From: Rhizobium johnstonii 3841
Lineage (GTDB): Bacteria > Pseudomonadota > Alphaproteobacteria > Rhizobiales > Rhizobiaceae
NCBI RefSeq assembly: GCF_000009265.1
Contig: NC_008382.1
Coordinates: 62,001 to 126,000 of the forward strand
DNA length: 64,000 bases
Direction: 5' to 3'
The position numbers were made by a program, and so were the translations under genes. Shown in pieces: positions 53,135 to 61,726 of the stretch (position 1 is its first letter; each line of letters begins with the position of its first letter). The notes under the pieces were generated by a model that saw only the letters and a program-made list of their open reading frames with translations, was not told where the DNA came from and did no database searches.

Positions 53135-54169
53135 CTAACCTTTGGCCGGATCCATTCCAATCGCCCGATCAAAAAGCTGACCAGTCTTGAGCATCGCATG
53201 CATAATCACAGACAGTCTGCGCGCAACTGCGACTGCGGCACGTTTGAACCCCAGTCTTTCCCTCAGCTTCACCCCCCAAGAACGCAGGCTGCTATCAGCA
53301 CTGCTTCGCGTGAGGATAACCGTTGCGGCTTCGAACAGGAGACCGCGCAAATGGGCGTCGCCGCGGCGTGAGATATGACCATCATAGTCGACCTCGCCTG
53401 ATTGATAGCGGCGTGTCGTTAGCCCCAGCCAGGCTCCTACGGACCGCGACTTCTTGAAGTTCTCCGGATCTTCAATGGCAGTCACGAAGGAAGTTGCCGT
53501 GACAACCCCAACACCGGGAACCGACATGAGTAGCCGACACGATTGGCTCGCCCGCGCGATCGCTATCAACTGCCTGCTGAGTTCGGCCGCCTGTTCGCGC
53601 GTGCCGTACCAGGCCTTCAAGAGTGGGAGAATGATCCGTGAAAGAGATTGGTGGCCGTCTAGGAGCATACGGACGTTGTTTGCGAAGGTTGCACCCTTGC
53701 CACTCGGAATGACCAAGCCAAACGTCTTCATAAAGCCTCGGATCTGATTTGACAGCTCCGTGCAGATCGTCACCAACCGCGTTCGTGCCGCCACAAGCGT
53801 CCGGGCGAGCATGCTGTCGTACCCTTTGACGCGGACTTCGCGGTAGAAGCCGACCTCAGCAAGATGCGCAAGGCCATCGGCATCGTTCGCATCTGTTTTG
53901 TTCGCAGCCATGTCGAGCGCCGCCTTGGCATGCCGCGCGTCGATGCAAATCGCCGGAACCCCTGCATCGGTCAGCGCATGATAAAACCATATCGAAAGGG
54001 GCCCAGTCTCAAACACTACGCGCCTAGCGTCTGGGGCATGCTTATTGAGCAGGGTTATAATGCTATCCGGGTTGGATTTGCATTTACCGCGCCAGATCCT
54101 TTTGCCACCGCGCCGAATGGAAATGGCTGTCTCTTTCAACGACACATCAAGCCCGATATACTCTTCCAT
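53135..54169 (-). CDS. IS110-family transposase
   Basis: 344-residue DEDD-type transposase: MEEYIGLDVSLKETAISIRR, VVFETGPLSIWFYHAL, HAKAALDMAANKTDANDADG (catalytic acidic residues), then the C-terminal Transposase_20 region LLMSVPGVGVVTATSFVTAI, GAWLGLTTRRYQSGEVDYDG and SRRGDAHLRGLLFEAA with the conserved Ser. Intact frame. Such elements lack inverted repeats, so the ends cannot be set from sequence. Confidence 0.9.
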   Translation of the reverse strand: MEEYIGLDVSLKETAISIRRGGKRIWRGKCKSNPDSIITLLNKHAPDARRVVFETGPLSIWFYHALTDAGVPAICIDARHAKAALDMAANKTDANDADGLAHLAEVGFYREVRVKGYDSMLARTLVAARTRLVTICTELSNQIRGFMKTFGLVIPSGKGATFANNVRMLLDGHQSLSRIILPLLKAWYGTREQAAELSRQLIAIARASQSCRLLMSVPGVGVVTATSFVTAIEDPENFKKSRSVGAWLGLTTRRYQSGEVDYDGHISRRGDAHLRGLLFEAATVILTRSSADSSLRSWGVKLRERLGFKRAAVAVARRLSVIMHAMLKTGQLFDRAIGMDPAKG

Positions 54170-54372
54170 GGTTGTTCTCCGTTAGATGCCTGGGCCTGAC
54201 TGCCAGTCTTGAGCCCGCACTTTCATCTTATCGGGGAACAGCCACCAGATTCCATTGTCGGGTCTGCATCAGGGGCGACTCGCTCCCGCGATTACCCCAT
54301 GTGGACGGCCCCCGAACGGCATCGAAATGTGCCAGAGTGAGCTGTTAACGATCTCAAACGAAGGAGCCGTCC

Positions 54373-55415
54373 GTGGATCAGATTATCCGTATTGGCATGG
54401 ATACGTCAAAGCACGTCTTTCAATTGCATGGTGTGAACGCCGCCGAGCGGCCGATCCTGCGCAAGAAGATGCGCCGCAAGGAGATGGTGGATTTCTTTGC
54501 GACATGCCCACCGACCGTGATTGCGATCGAAGCCTGTGCCGCTTCGCATCACTGGGCGCGGTTGCTGACAGGGTTCGGACATGAGGTAAAGCTGATCGCG
54601 CCACAACTGGCGAAGCCCTACGTCAAGCGCGGCAAGAATGATGCGGCCGATGCCGAAGCGCTATGCGAGGCGATGAGCCGCCCGACGATGCGGTTCGTTC
54701 CGGTAAAGAGTGCGGATCAGCAAGCCGCGCTGATGCTGGTGGGCATGCGCGAGCCCGCTGTCGCCGCACAGACGCAGCTTGCCAATACGATTCGTGGCTA
54801 TGCAGCTGAGTTCGGGCTGACCGCGGCCAATGGCATGTCTCATCTTCCGCTCCTTCTGGAACGCATCATGATTGATGAAAGCATTCCGGCTGTGGCGCGT
54901 GAGCTGTTCGCGTCTCTCGTTGGGAATTTGCGCAGTTGGGTGAGCGCCTGAAAGAGGTGGAGGCAAAACTGATGGCTTGGTATCGCAACAATGAATGTTG
55001 TCGCCGTCTTGCAAAGATCCCTGGTGTCGGACCAATCGGCGCGGTCTTGCTGGTGATGAAAGCGCCGGCACCGGAACAGTTCAGATCTGGAAGGCAGTTT
55101 GCCGCCTGGATGGGCCTGACGCCCAAGGATCATTCGACTGCTGGCAAAGTCAGGCTCGGTATCATTACGAGGGCCGGCGATGAGGCATTGCGCAAAACAT
55201 TGGTCGTGGGTGCGACCTCGTTGCTTCGACAGGTGAGAGCGGGAAGAGGCAGGAACGCTTCGCTCTGGCTCATCGAGTTGCTCAAGCGCAAGGCCCCAAA
55301 ACTCGCGGCTGTCGCGTTGGCCAACAAGATCGCCAGGATCGCCTGGAAAATGATGGTGACCGGCGAGGCTTACAAGGGCAATGCTGCGCGCCCGGCTCTG
55401 GCCTGCGCGGCGTGA
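54373..55415 (+). pseudogene. IS110/IS1111-type transposase, frameshifted
   Basis: GTG start (V-DQIIRIGMDTSKHVFQLHG). The first frame, with IEACAASHHWARLL and VKRGKNDAADAEALCEAMSR, ends at 54951 after GNLRSW. The rest (QLGERLKEVEAKLMAWYRNN, KIPGVGPIGAVLLV, GRQFAAWMGLTPKDHSTAGK, RIAWKMMVTGEAYK) follows in another frame to 55415. A single lesion near 54935 separates them. The fragment at 2986 is from a related element. Confidence 0.85.
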
Positions 55416-55639
55416 AGAGATCAGTCGGTCACGGTGAGCAGGATACAGACGCTACCGTGCTGAGCTGATGCGTGAACTTGCAGGAAACGATTAGATGGTG
55501 TGATCGATCGATCCGAGACGCGGTACACTCCGTAGATGCCAGTGGCCCAACGAGGCCGATCAAGTGTTTGGAACCCACGTCGCGGAACCCATCTTGGCCA
55601 GCGTTCATGTGTGAACGCAACAAAAGGCCGGACATATGA

Positions 55640-55851
55640 ACGCAAGAGATCCGATCAAATCATCAAAGAGTTCTTGCAAGGAGGGGGCCGTCCACATATG
55701 GCATCTCGACGAATGTGTGGTGGCCATCAATGGCAAGAAGCAGTAGCTCTGGCGTGCGGTGGATCAGGACGGCTTCGTCCTCGAAGTGCTGGTGCAAAGC
55801 CGCCGAAATGCCAAGGCGGCAAAGCGTCTGATGCGTTATACCAACGAGCGC
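55640..55851 (+). pseudogene. IS6-like transposase relic, 5' part
   Basis: Degraded sequence reads VWHLDECVVAINGKKQ, stop, LWRAVDQDGFVLEVLVQSRR, NAKAAKRLMR, the first catalytic Asp region of an IS6-family transposase. It breaks at 55851, and the 3' part (ITDKLRSYDAARRDLMPG...) is at 59530-59850. About 3.7 kb of IS630 and IS66 sequence lies between. Confidence 0.75.
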
Positions 55852-55854
55852 TAA

Positions 55855-56754
55855 TCAAAACCGGTGCGCCCAGTCACGCATTCCAATCGACATGATCTTC
55901 CACGGCTGAGCGACCAGCTTGTTCCATGCGTCGCAGCAATGGGCGACGATGTCCTCGTAATCTTTGAAGATCCGGTTGGACAACCAGTTGTCACGCAGAA
56001 ATTGCCACACGTTCTCGACGGGATTTAATTCGGGCGAGCGTGGCGGCAGGAAGAGCAGTGTGATGTTGTCGGGCACGTCGAGCTTCGGCGTGACATGCCA
56101 CCCCGCCTGATCAACGATCAGCACGGCATGAGCGCCGTCATCGACGGCCTGGCTGATTTCGAGCAAATGCTGGTTCATGGCGCTGGTGTCGCAGTAGGGA
56201 AGAACGAGACCCGCACCTTTGCCCTTCTTGGGGCAGATAGCGCCGAAGATATAGGTCCACATCGTGCGTTGATCGTGTGGTGCCGAAGGCCTTGTTCCCT
56301 TGCGTGCCCATCGCCGGGTGATCTTGTTCTTTTGGCCTATCCGAGCTTCGTCGGCCCACCAGAGCTCAATCTCGACGTTCTTCGGGAGCCTGCCTTTGAT
56401 GGCTGCCAGTGTGGCGGGGAAGTTTTTTTAAAACTCTCCAGGTCGCCTTCGTTCTGGGCGTAATGGCGCGGGCGGGCAGACAGCTTTGCAAAGCCGAGCG
56501 CCGTCAATTCGCGGCCAATGGTCGTTTCATCGACGGATATCCGATATTCCTGGAACAGCCATTGAACAAGATCCTTGCGCCGCCAGCGCACAACGCCATG
56601 CACCGCCGGTATCGGGCCACTTTCGACGATCTTTGCCAAAGCCTGGCGATGCACGTCGGAAAGCTTTCCTTGATTGCCGGGTGCTTTGCCATTGATGAGC
56701 CCTGACGGGCCACGCGCATTGAAGCGAATAACCCAGTCGCGGACAATTTGCAGG
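55855..56754 (-). pseudogene. IS630-family transposase, main part
   Basis: Leftward gene containing IVRDWVIRFNARGPSGLING, WRRKDLVQWLFQEYRISVDE, ELWWADEARIGQKNKITRRW (first Asp), AVLIVDQAGWHVTPKLDVPD (second Asp) and LFLPPRSPELNPVENVWQFL (Glu). Its first about 55 codons are at 59263-59429, separated by the IS66 insertion. A frame change occurs at TTTAAAAAAACT near 56425, either a mutation or a programmed slippery site. Confidence 0.85.
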
Positions 56755-56837
56755 GTAAGCGACAAGCTGACCCCATCTGGCGTCGGTAGCGTTGGCCGCT
56801 GTATTGCGGACAGACGATTCACAAACTGTGAGCTTCT

Positions 56838-57224
56838 ATGTCTGCGCCTAGCTCTGGAACTAGAAACTTCCATATGATTGAGGCTGTTCCGGAACGGCTT
56901 GAGGGCGCCCCACGGCAATTTCGGCGCCGCTGGTCCGATGATTTTAAAGCGCAGGCTGTGGCTGAGGCAATGGAGCCCGGCGCAAGCGTCTCGGCCATTG
57001 CGCATCGCATCGGCATACATCCCTCGCAGCTATTTGGCTGGCGTCGTGATGCTCGTGACGGACAACGATCCTTCTCGCAAGATCGGGCTGGTCAGACAGG
57101 GACCAGGACGATTGGCACACGTGCGATGATCGAGCTTGTGATCGGCGACGTCATTATCCGTGCCGACGCAGATATCGGCGAAGCACAGCTGCAGCGGGTG
57201 ATCCGAGCGGTGCGGTCGGCATGA
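56838..57224 (+). CDS. tnpA: IS66 TnpA
   Basis: 128-residue helix-turn-helix protein: RRRWSDDFKAQAVAEAMEPG, VSAIAHRIGIHPSQLFGWRR, and the TnpA tail MIELVIGDVIIRADADIGEA. The start may be 56838 or 56874. It overlaps tnpB by 4 bases (ATGA). Confidence 0.88.
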   Translation: MSAPSSGTRNFHMIEAVPERLEGAPRQFRRRWSDDFKAQAVAEAMEPGASVSAIAHRIGIHPSQLFGWRRDARDGQRSFSQDRAGQTGTRTIGTRAMIELVIGDVIIRADADIGEAQLQRVIRAVRSA

Positions 57225-57565
57225 TCCCGTCCGGCGTGAAGGTCTTTCTTGCGAGCCATCCCATCGACTTCCGAAAGGGGCCGGACAGCTTGCTTTCGCT
57301 GGTACGGGATGCTGGCAGTGATCCGTTCAACGGTGCACTTTATGTCTTTCGGGCCAAGAGAGCAGACCGAGTCAAGATCGTGTGGTGGGATGGCTCCGGC
57401 GTTTGCCTCTATGCGAAGCGGCTGGAAAAAGCCCAGTTCTGCTGGCCCCGGATCGGCCATCATCGCGTCCAGCTCAATCATGCCCAGCTTCTGGCTTTGG
57501 TCGACGGAATGGACTGGAAGCGAGTTCGATCCGCGCCGGTGAAGCCTCCCGAGATTGTTGGGTAA
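57221..57565 (+). CDS. tnpB: IS66 TnpB (Orf2)
   Basis: 114 residues, VKVFLASHPIDFRKGPDSLL, GALYVFRAKRADRVKIVWWD and GVCLYAKRLEKAQFCWPR, the IS66 Orf2 signature. Required for transposition with TnpA and TnpC; mechanism unknown. Confidence 0.92.
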   Translation: MIPSGVKVFLASHPIDFRKGPDSLLSLVRDAGSDPFNGALYVFRAKRADRVKIVWWDGSGVCLYAKRLEKAQFCWPRIGHHRVQLNHAQLLALVDGMDWKRVRSAPVKPPEIVG

Positions 57566-57639
57566 AACCGCTGCGGCGAAGTGAATCAGGTCCCTGAAAG
57601 CATGGGCGGAGCGCGGCAAAATATGCTCTGATCATACCC

Positions 57640-59232
57640 ATGACGCGGCCCGAGATTGAGCTCCCGGATGATGTAGAGGCTCTCAAAGCCATGGTTCTTG
57701 CCATGGCTGCAAAAGCAGCCCGCGTCGAGGCTTTGGAGAAACAGGTTGACGATCTAGAGGCCCGCAACGCGGACGCCGATGAGCGCATCGAGCGGCTGAC
57801 GCAGATCCTGAAGGCTTTCGATCGCGCCCGATTTGGCCGACGCTCGGAAAGGCTTGCATCATCCACCGTCGATGACGAGCAGCATGCCTTTGTCTTCGAA
57901 GAGATCGAGACCGGCATTGCGACGATCAAGGCTCAGGTCACGAAAGGCCGCGGTAGCGCGGACAGCAAACGCGCTCCGCGGCCACGCAAGGGCTTTGCGC
58001 CTCATCTTGAGCGCGTCGAGGTCGTGATCGAACCGGAAGAGCTTCCAGAACATGCAGGTAAGACCAAGATCCTGATTGGCGAAGACGTCTCCGAGCGGCT
58101 GGATGTCGTGGCAGCGAAGTTCCGTGTCATCGTCACCCGCCGGCCGAAGTATGCCTTTAGGAACGAGGATGGTGTCGTCCAGGCGGCGGCTCCGGCACAC
58201 ATCATCGAAGGTGGCATTCCCACGGAAGCACTTCTGGCCCAGATCGCCGTTTCCAAATATGCCGACGGGCTGCCACTCTATCGCCAGGAAGCCATCTACG
58301 CACGCGACAAGGTCGAACTCGACCGCAAGCTAATGGCTCAATGGATGGGCAAGCTGGGGTTCGAGCTCAATATCCTCGCCGACTACATCCTCGATGAGAT
58401 CAAGAAGGCCGAACGGATCTTTGCCGACGAAACGACCTTGCCCACACTTGCTCCTGGTTCCGGATCAGCGAAGACGGCATGGCTATGGGCGTATGCCAGG
58501 GATGACCGGACTTTTGGGGGCAGCGGTCCACCGATGGTAGCCTATCGCTTCGAGGACAGTCGAGCCACCGAGTGTGTCGCACGACACCTGAACGGCTATC
58601 GTGGAATCCTGCAGGTCGATGGATATGCCGCTTATAACAAGCTCGTCCGGAAAGATGGAGGCAATAACAGCGCCATCCTGGCCGGCTGTTGGTCGCACAG
58701 CCGGAGAAAGTTCTACGAGTTGCATGTCGCAAAGAGCTCGAAAGTCGCTACCGACACCGTCGAGCGTATGGCGAGGTTATGGGAGATCGAGGAGCGTGTG
58801 CGCGGCCAAAGCCCTGAAGCTCGTGTCGCTGCACGCCAGGAGATCTCCGCAGCGATCGTCCGTGACCTCTTCACTCTCTGGCAGGCGACCCTGCCGCGGG
58901 TCTCTGGAAAATCCAAACTCGCCGAGGCTCTGCGTTATGCCATCTCGCGTCGAGACATCTTCGAGCGCTTCCTGACCGACGGCCGCATCGAACTCGACTC
59001 CAACATAGTCGAGCGAGCAATCAGACCCCAAGCGATCACGAGAAAAAATAGTCTATTCGCTGGAAGCGACGGTGGCGGCCGGACTTGGGCGACCATCGCG
59101 ACGCTCCTGCAAACGGCAAAGATGAATGCCGTCGATCCGCAAGCCTGGTTGACCCAGACGCTTGAGCGCCTTGCGAATGGATGGCCCAACAGTGAAATCG
59201 ACGCCCTCATGCCATGGAACTACGCCGCCTGA
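57640..59232 (+). CDS. tnpC: IS66 TnpC transposase
   Basis: 530 residues. N-terminal coiled coil (VEALEKQVDDLEARNADADE), the zinc/linker region, and the DDE core: RIFADETTLPTLAPGSG (Asp), LQVDGYAAYNKLV (Asp), AGCWSHSRRKFYEL, and DSNIVERAIRPQAITRKNSL with the Glu. It ends ALMPWNYAA. Intact, so the element is probably active. Relics of its tail occur at 5337 and 51796. Confidence 0.93.
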   Translation: MTRPEIELPDDVEALKAMVLAMAAKAARVEALEKQVDDLEARNADADERIERLTQILKAFDRARFGRRSERLASSTVDDEQHAFVFEEIETGIATIKAQVTKGRGSADSKRAPRPRKGFAPHLERVEVVIEPEELPEHAGKTKILIGEDVSERLDVVAAKFRVIVTRRPKYAFRNEDGVVQAAAPAHIIEGGIPTEALLAQIAVSKYADGLPLYRQEAIYARDKVELDRKLMAQWMGKLGFELNILADYILDEIKKAERIFADETTLPTLAPGSGSAKTAWLWAYARDDRTFGGSGPPMVAYRFEDSRATECVARHLNGYRGILQVDGYAAYNKLVRKDGGNNSAILAGCWSHSRRKFYELHVAKSSKVATDTVERMARLWEIEERVRGQSPEARVAARQEISAAIVRDLFTLWQATLPRVSGKSKLAEALRYAISRRDIFERFLTDGRIELDSNIVERAIRPQAITRKNSLFAGSDGGGRTWATIATLLQTAKMNAVDPQAWLTQTLERLANGWPNSEIDALMPWNYAA

Positions 59233-59262
59233 ACGGCCCCGGCTTGTCGCTTACTTTGCAGG

Positions 59263-59429
59263 GTCACGCCTCCGATCCTGGCCGCATCGCTGCGGGAATG
59301 GCCATCATAGATTTCGGCAAGGGCAAGAAGCCGCCGAGCCTGTGCCGCATCCTTCGTGCCTTTGGCCAACGCCCGAAGAGCCCAGCCGTCGAAGTCATCG
59401 CGCAGTGGAAGTCCTGATGTCATCCGCAA
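59263..59429 (-). pseudogene. IS630-family transposase, N-terminal piece
   Basis: MTSGLPLRDDFDGWALRALA then KGTKDAAQARRLLALAEIYD and DAARIGGVTLQ, continuing at 56754 on the far side of the IS66 insertion. Confidence 0.88.
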
Positions 59430-59519
59430 ACCTCCGTTTGCGGTATTGATTCAGAACTCAACTGATTTGGAAACCTCAAAAAGAGTCACAGATCGCTCAC
59501 CCTGGTATAAGTTGCTGAA

Positions 59520-59850
59520 GGCTTAAGGGCGGACACCACGGGTCATGATCACCGACAAGCTCCGGTCCTATGATGCCGCCAGGCGCGACCTCATGCCCGG
59601 TGTCGAACACCGGTCGCACAAAGGCCTCAATAATCGAGCGGAAAATTCGCACCAGCCGACCCGACGACGCGAAAGGACCATGAAACGCTTCAAGTCGGCA
59701 CGCCAGCTTCAGCGGTTCGTTTCCATCCATGATCCGATTGCCAACCTGTTCCACTTTCCCCGCAATACGCTGTCATCGGCTCAACATCGAGACCTGCGTA
59801 ACGCCGCCATGCAAATCTGGAACAAAATCGCGTGTGTCGCCGCAGCCTGA
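59520..59850 (+). pseudogene. IS6-like transposase relic, 3' part
   Basis: Frame MITDKLRSYDAARRDLMPGV, HRSHKGLNNRAENSHQPTRR and QRFVSIHDPIANLFHFPRNT is the C-terminal half of an IS6-family transposase whose first half is at 55640-55851. It forms the left border of the virB region. Confidence 0.82.
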
Positions 59851-59917
59851 CAGCCGTCCCGGCCAGCTATCGCTGCATCAATCCGCTGATAACTTTACAG
59901 TGCCCCGCGGCAGCCAT

Positions 59918-59931
59918 ATTACAATTGCAGC
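59918..59931. promoter_or_regulatory. vir box upstream of virB1
   Basis: ATTACAATTGCAGC matches RYTNCAATTGNAAY with one mismatch. It is 130 bases before virB1. Confidence 0.78.
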
Positions 59932-60060
59932 GCTGAGATGCATTGACGTGCATCACGGGCGGCGCTGTATATGGTCACATTATTCGCACAATGATTTTGT
60001 GTTGAGATAACAGTCTCAAATATTCAGGAAATTTATACCATCCAAAAAAAGGCGAATAGA

Positions 60061-61038
60061 TTGCACAAGAATTGTACATTAAGTGGAGCGACGGCGCTCA
60101 CGCTTCTCTTCTTGCTGCTTGGCCAGCCAGTTCCCACCCGTGCAGCAGTATTTCAACAACTTGGTAATGACATGATCGTGCCATTCGGCGGCGTCTCTGC
60201 GGACGCGCCGAAGGCAAGTAGCGCCGACAATCCGACAATCTTTGCCAAAAAATTCTCCAATGCTTCCTTCACAGCAGTGACTAACTATCAGGCCACCACT
60301 TCAGTGATCTTGGACGCGCCTTCCATTTTGGATCGAGGCAGTGGGCCCACCAAAATAGCGGATTTTAAAGCTGGAAGGCTCATCGAACACCGCTTACGCT
60401 TACCCAAGCCTCGTATGCTGTCGACGAAACTATCGGCGCGACAAACCCGCATGCGAAGGCTGACACTCGAGGTCGGTCGCAGGTATGCAGGTGCCGCCGG
60501 GGTAGCACGCTCAAGGCTGGACCGGGAATCGTTTGTATCGCTTTTCACTACGATGATTCAGCGGGAAAGCAACTTCGATCCCGGAGCCATATCCCCTGCA
60601 GGCGCCAAAGGACTGGGGCAGTTAATGCCAGACACCGCCCGAGGACTCGGCGTCTGCGACGTCCTTTCGGCCCGGGACAATCTCGAGGGCGCCGCGCGAT
60701 ACCTCACCGCGATGCTCCATCAGTTCGGTTCACCCGAGCTTGCTCTCGCAGCCTATAACGCCGGTCCTGATGCCGTGCGGAAATACGGCGCTATACCGCC
60801 CTACCGGGAGACGCAGCAATACGTGTCCGACATTTTCAACAATATGAACTCCGCGCCGGGCGCTGTTGCACACGAACCGAAGCCCTTCAGCCCAGCCCCA
60901 CAGGAGGCATCGCTCAACGCCAGCGACACTCTAGACATGGCGCGACTTCCGGAATGCGATGCACTGCAGGGACGCCACCGCCAGGAGATGGGTGGCACAC
61001 TCTTCGGGAGCCTGAACGTAGCAATTCAAATCGACTAA
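60061..61038 (+). CDS. virB1: VirB1-position lytic transglycosylase
   Basis: TTG start; 325 residues, longer than Ti VirB1 (about 245). The signal peptide is ALTLLFLLLGQPVPTRA (about residues 12-29). The SLT domain (about 150-270) has TMIQRESNFDPGA with catalytic Glu169, GAKGLGQLMPDTARGLG and LALAAYNAGPDAVRKYG. It opens peptidoglycan for assembly of the type IV channel. The 100-residue linker before the domain and the C-terminal tail are unlike Ti VirB1, so this is a different transglycosylase in the virB1 slot. It is first in the operon. Confidence 0.85.
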   Translation: MHKNCTLSGATALTLLFLLLGQPVPTRAAVFQQLGNDMIVPFGGVSADAPKASSADNPTIFAKKFSNASFTAVTNYQATTSVILDAPSILDRGSGPTKIADFKAGRLIEHRLRLPKPRMLSTKLSARQTRMRRLTLEVGRRYAGAAGVARSRLDRESFVSLFTTMIQRESNFDPGAISPAGAKGLGQLMPDTARGLGVCDVLSARDNLEGAARYLTAMLHQFGSPELALAAYNAGPDAVRKYGAIPPYRETQQYVSDIFNNMNSAPGAVAHEPKPFSPAPQEASLNASDTLDMARLPECDALQGRHRQEMGGTLFGSLNVAIQID

Positions 61039-61054
61039 CTATGAAAGAGAAAAG

Positions 61055-61366
61055 ATGGGATACTTCAAGAAATATCTCCTCAACAAAGACCCTCTGAAAC
61101 TCGTCGCGATGATCGTCGCAATGGTTCTTCTGTCTAGCAATCCCAGCGCCGCGCAAGACTTTGCTGGCGTTACGACCTTCCTGGAAGCGATCGTCGAAGC
61201 AGTCACTGGACCCATCGGCGTCGCCATCTCTGCCCTGGCCGTGATCGCCGTCGGCTTCTCCTTCATGACCGGCCGCATGGACTGGACATTTGCGGTGTCG
61301 ATCATAATCGGCATCGCCATCGTTTTTGGCGGCGCAAGCTTTGTACAGGGTATCACCGCCAACTAA
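61055..61366 (+). CDS. virB2: VirB2-type pilin
   Basis: 103 residues: long signal peptide ending SSNPSAAQ (cleavage about residue 34), then a small two-helix pilin with GPIGVAISALAVIAVGFSFM and FAVSIIIGIAIVFGGASFVQ. This is the TrbC/VirB2 family, the major subunit of the T-pilus. It starts 16 bases after virB1. Confidence 0.9.
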   Translation: MGYFKKYLLNKDPLKLVAMIVAMVLLSSNPSAAQDFAGVTTFLEAIVEAVTGPIGVAISALAVIAVGFSFMTGRMDWTFAVSIIIGIAIVFGGASFVQGITAN

Positions 61367-61447
61367 CGCCGCCCTGATGCGCTGGGCCCAAAGCCTCCCC
61401 TCCTCATCCCGTGGGCACCGGCGAGGACATTTTTCGGAGTAACGCTC

Positions 61448-61726
61448 ATGGAACGTACACCGCTGTTTGTAGGCCTGACCCGGGAGGTCAGCTTCGCCGG
61501 ACTGCCGATCATGTATCTGGTCGTGCTGATTGCCACGGTCATGCTTGGCTTCATCATCACGCGCTCATTCGTGTATCTCTTGATCACGGGCGGGGTAGGC
61601 TATGTCGCGCTTCGCGGTCTTGCGGCGTACGATCCCAAGATCATCAGTGTCTTCATCGCTACCGTGCAGCGGACGCGGATGAGTCCAAGACTTCTGCGTG
61701 GCGAAGAGCTGGTGTACCGTGCTTGA
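61448..61726 (+). CDS. virB3: VirB3, inner-membrane channel component
   Basis: 92 residues: PLFVGLTREVSFAGLPIMYL, membrane helix VVLIATVMLGFIITRSFVYL and the tail RGLAAYDPKIISVFIATVQ are typical of VirB3. Its last 8 bases overlap virB4, with which VirB3 works closely (fused in some systems). Confidence 0.9.
   Translation: MERTPLFVGLTREVSFAGLPIMYLVVLIATVMLGFIITRSFVYLLITGGVGYVALRGLAAYDPKIISVFIATVQRTRMSPRLLRGEELVYRA

Larger units (their letters stand above)
56755..59254 (+). mobile_element. Complete IS66 element with target duplication
   Basis: 2500 bp with ends GTAAGCGACAAGC (56755) and its complement ending 59254, flanked by the exact 8-bp repeat TTTGCAGG (56747-56754 and 59255-59262). It carries tnpA, tnpB and tnpC in order and is inserted into an IS630 transposase. 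Confidence 0.95.
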
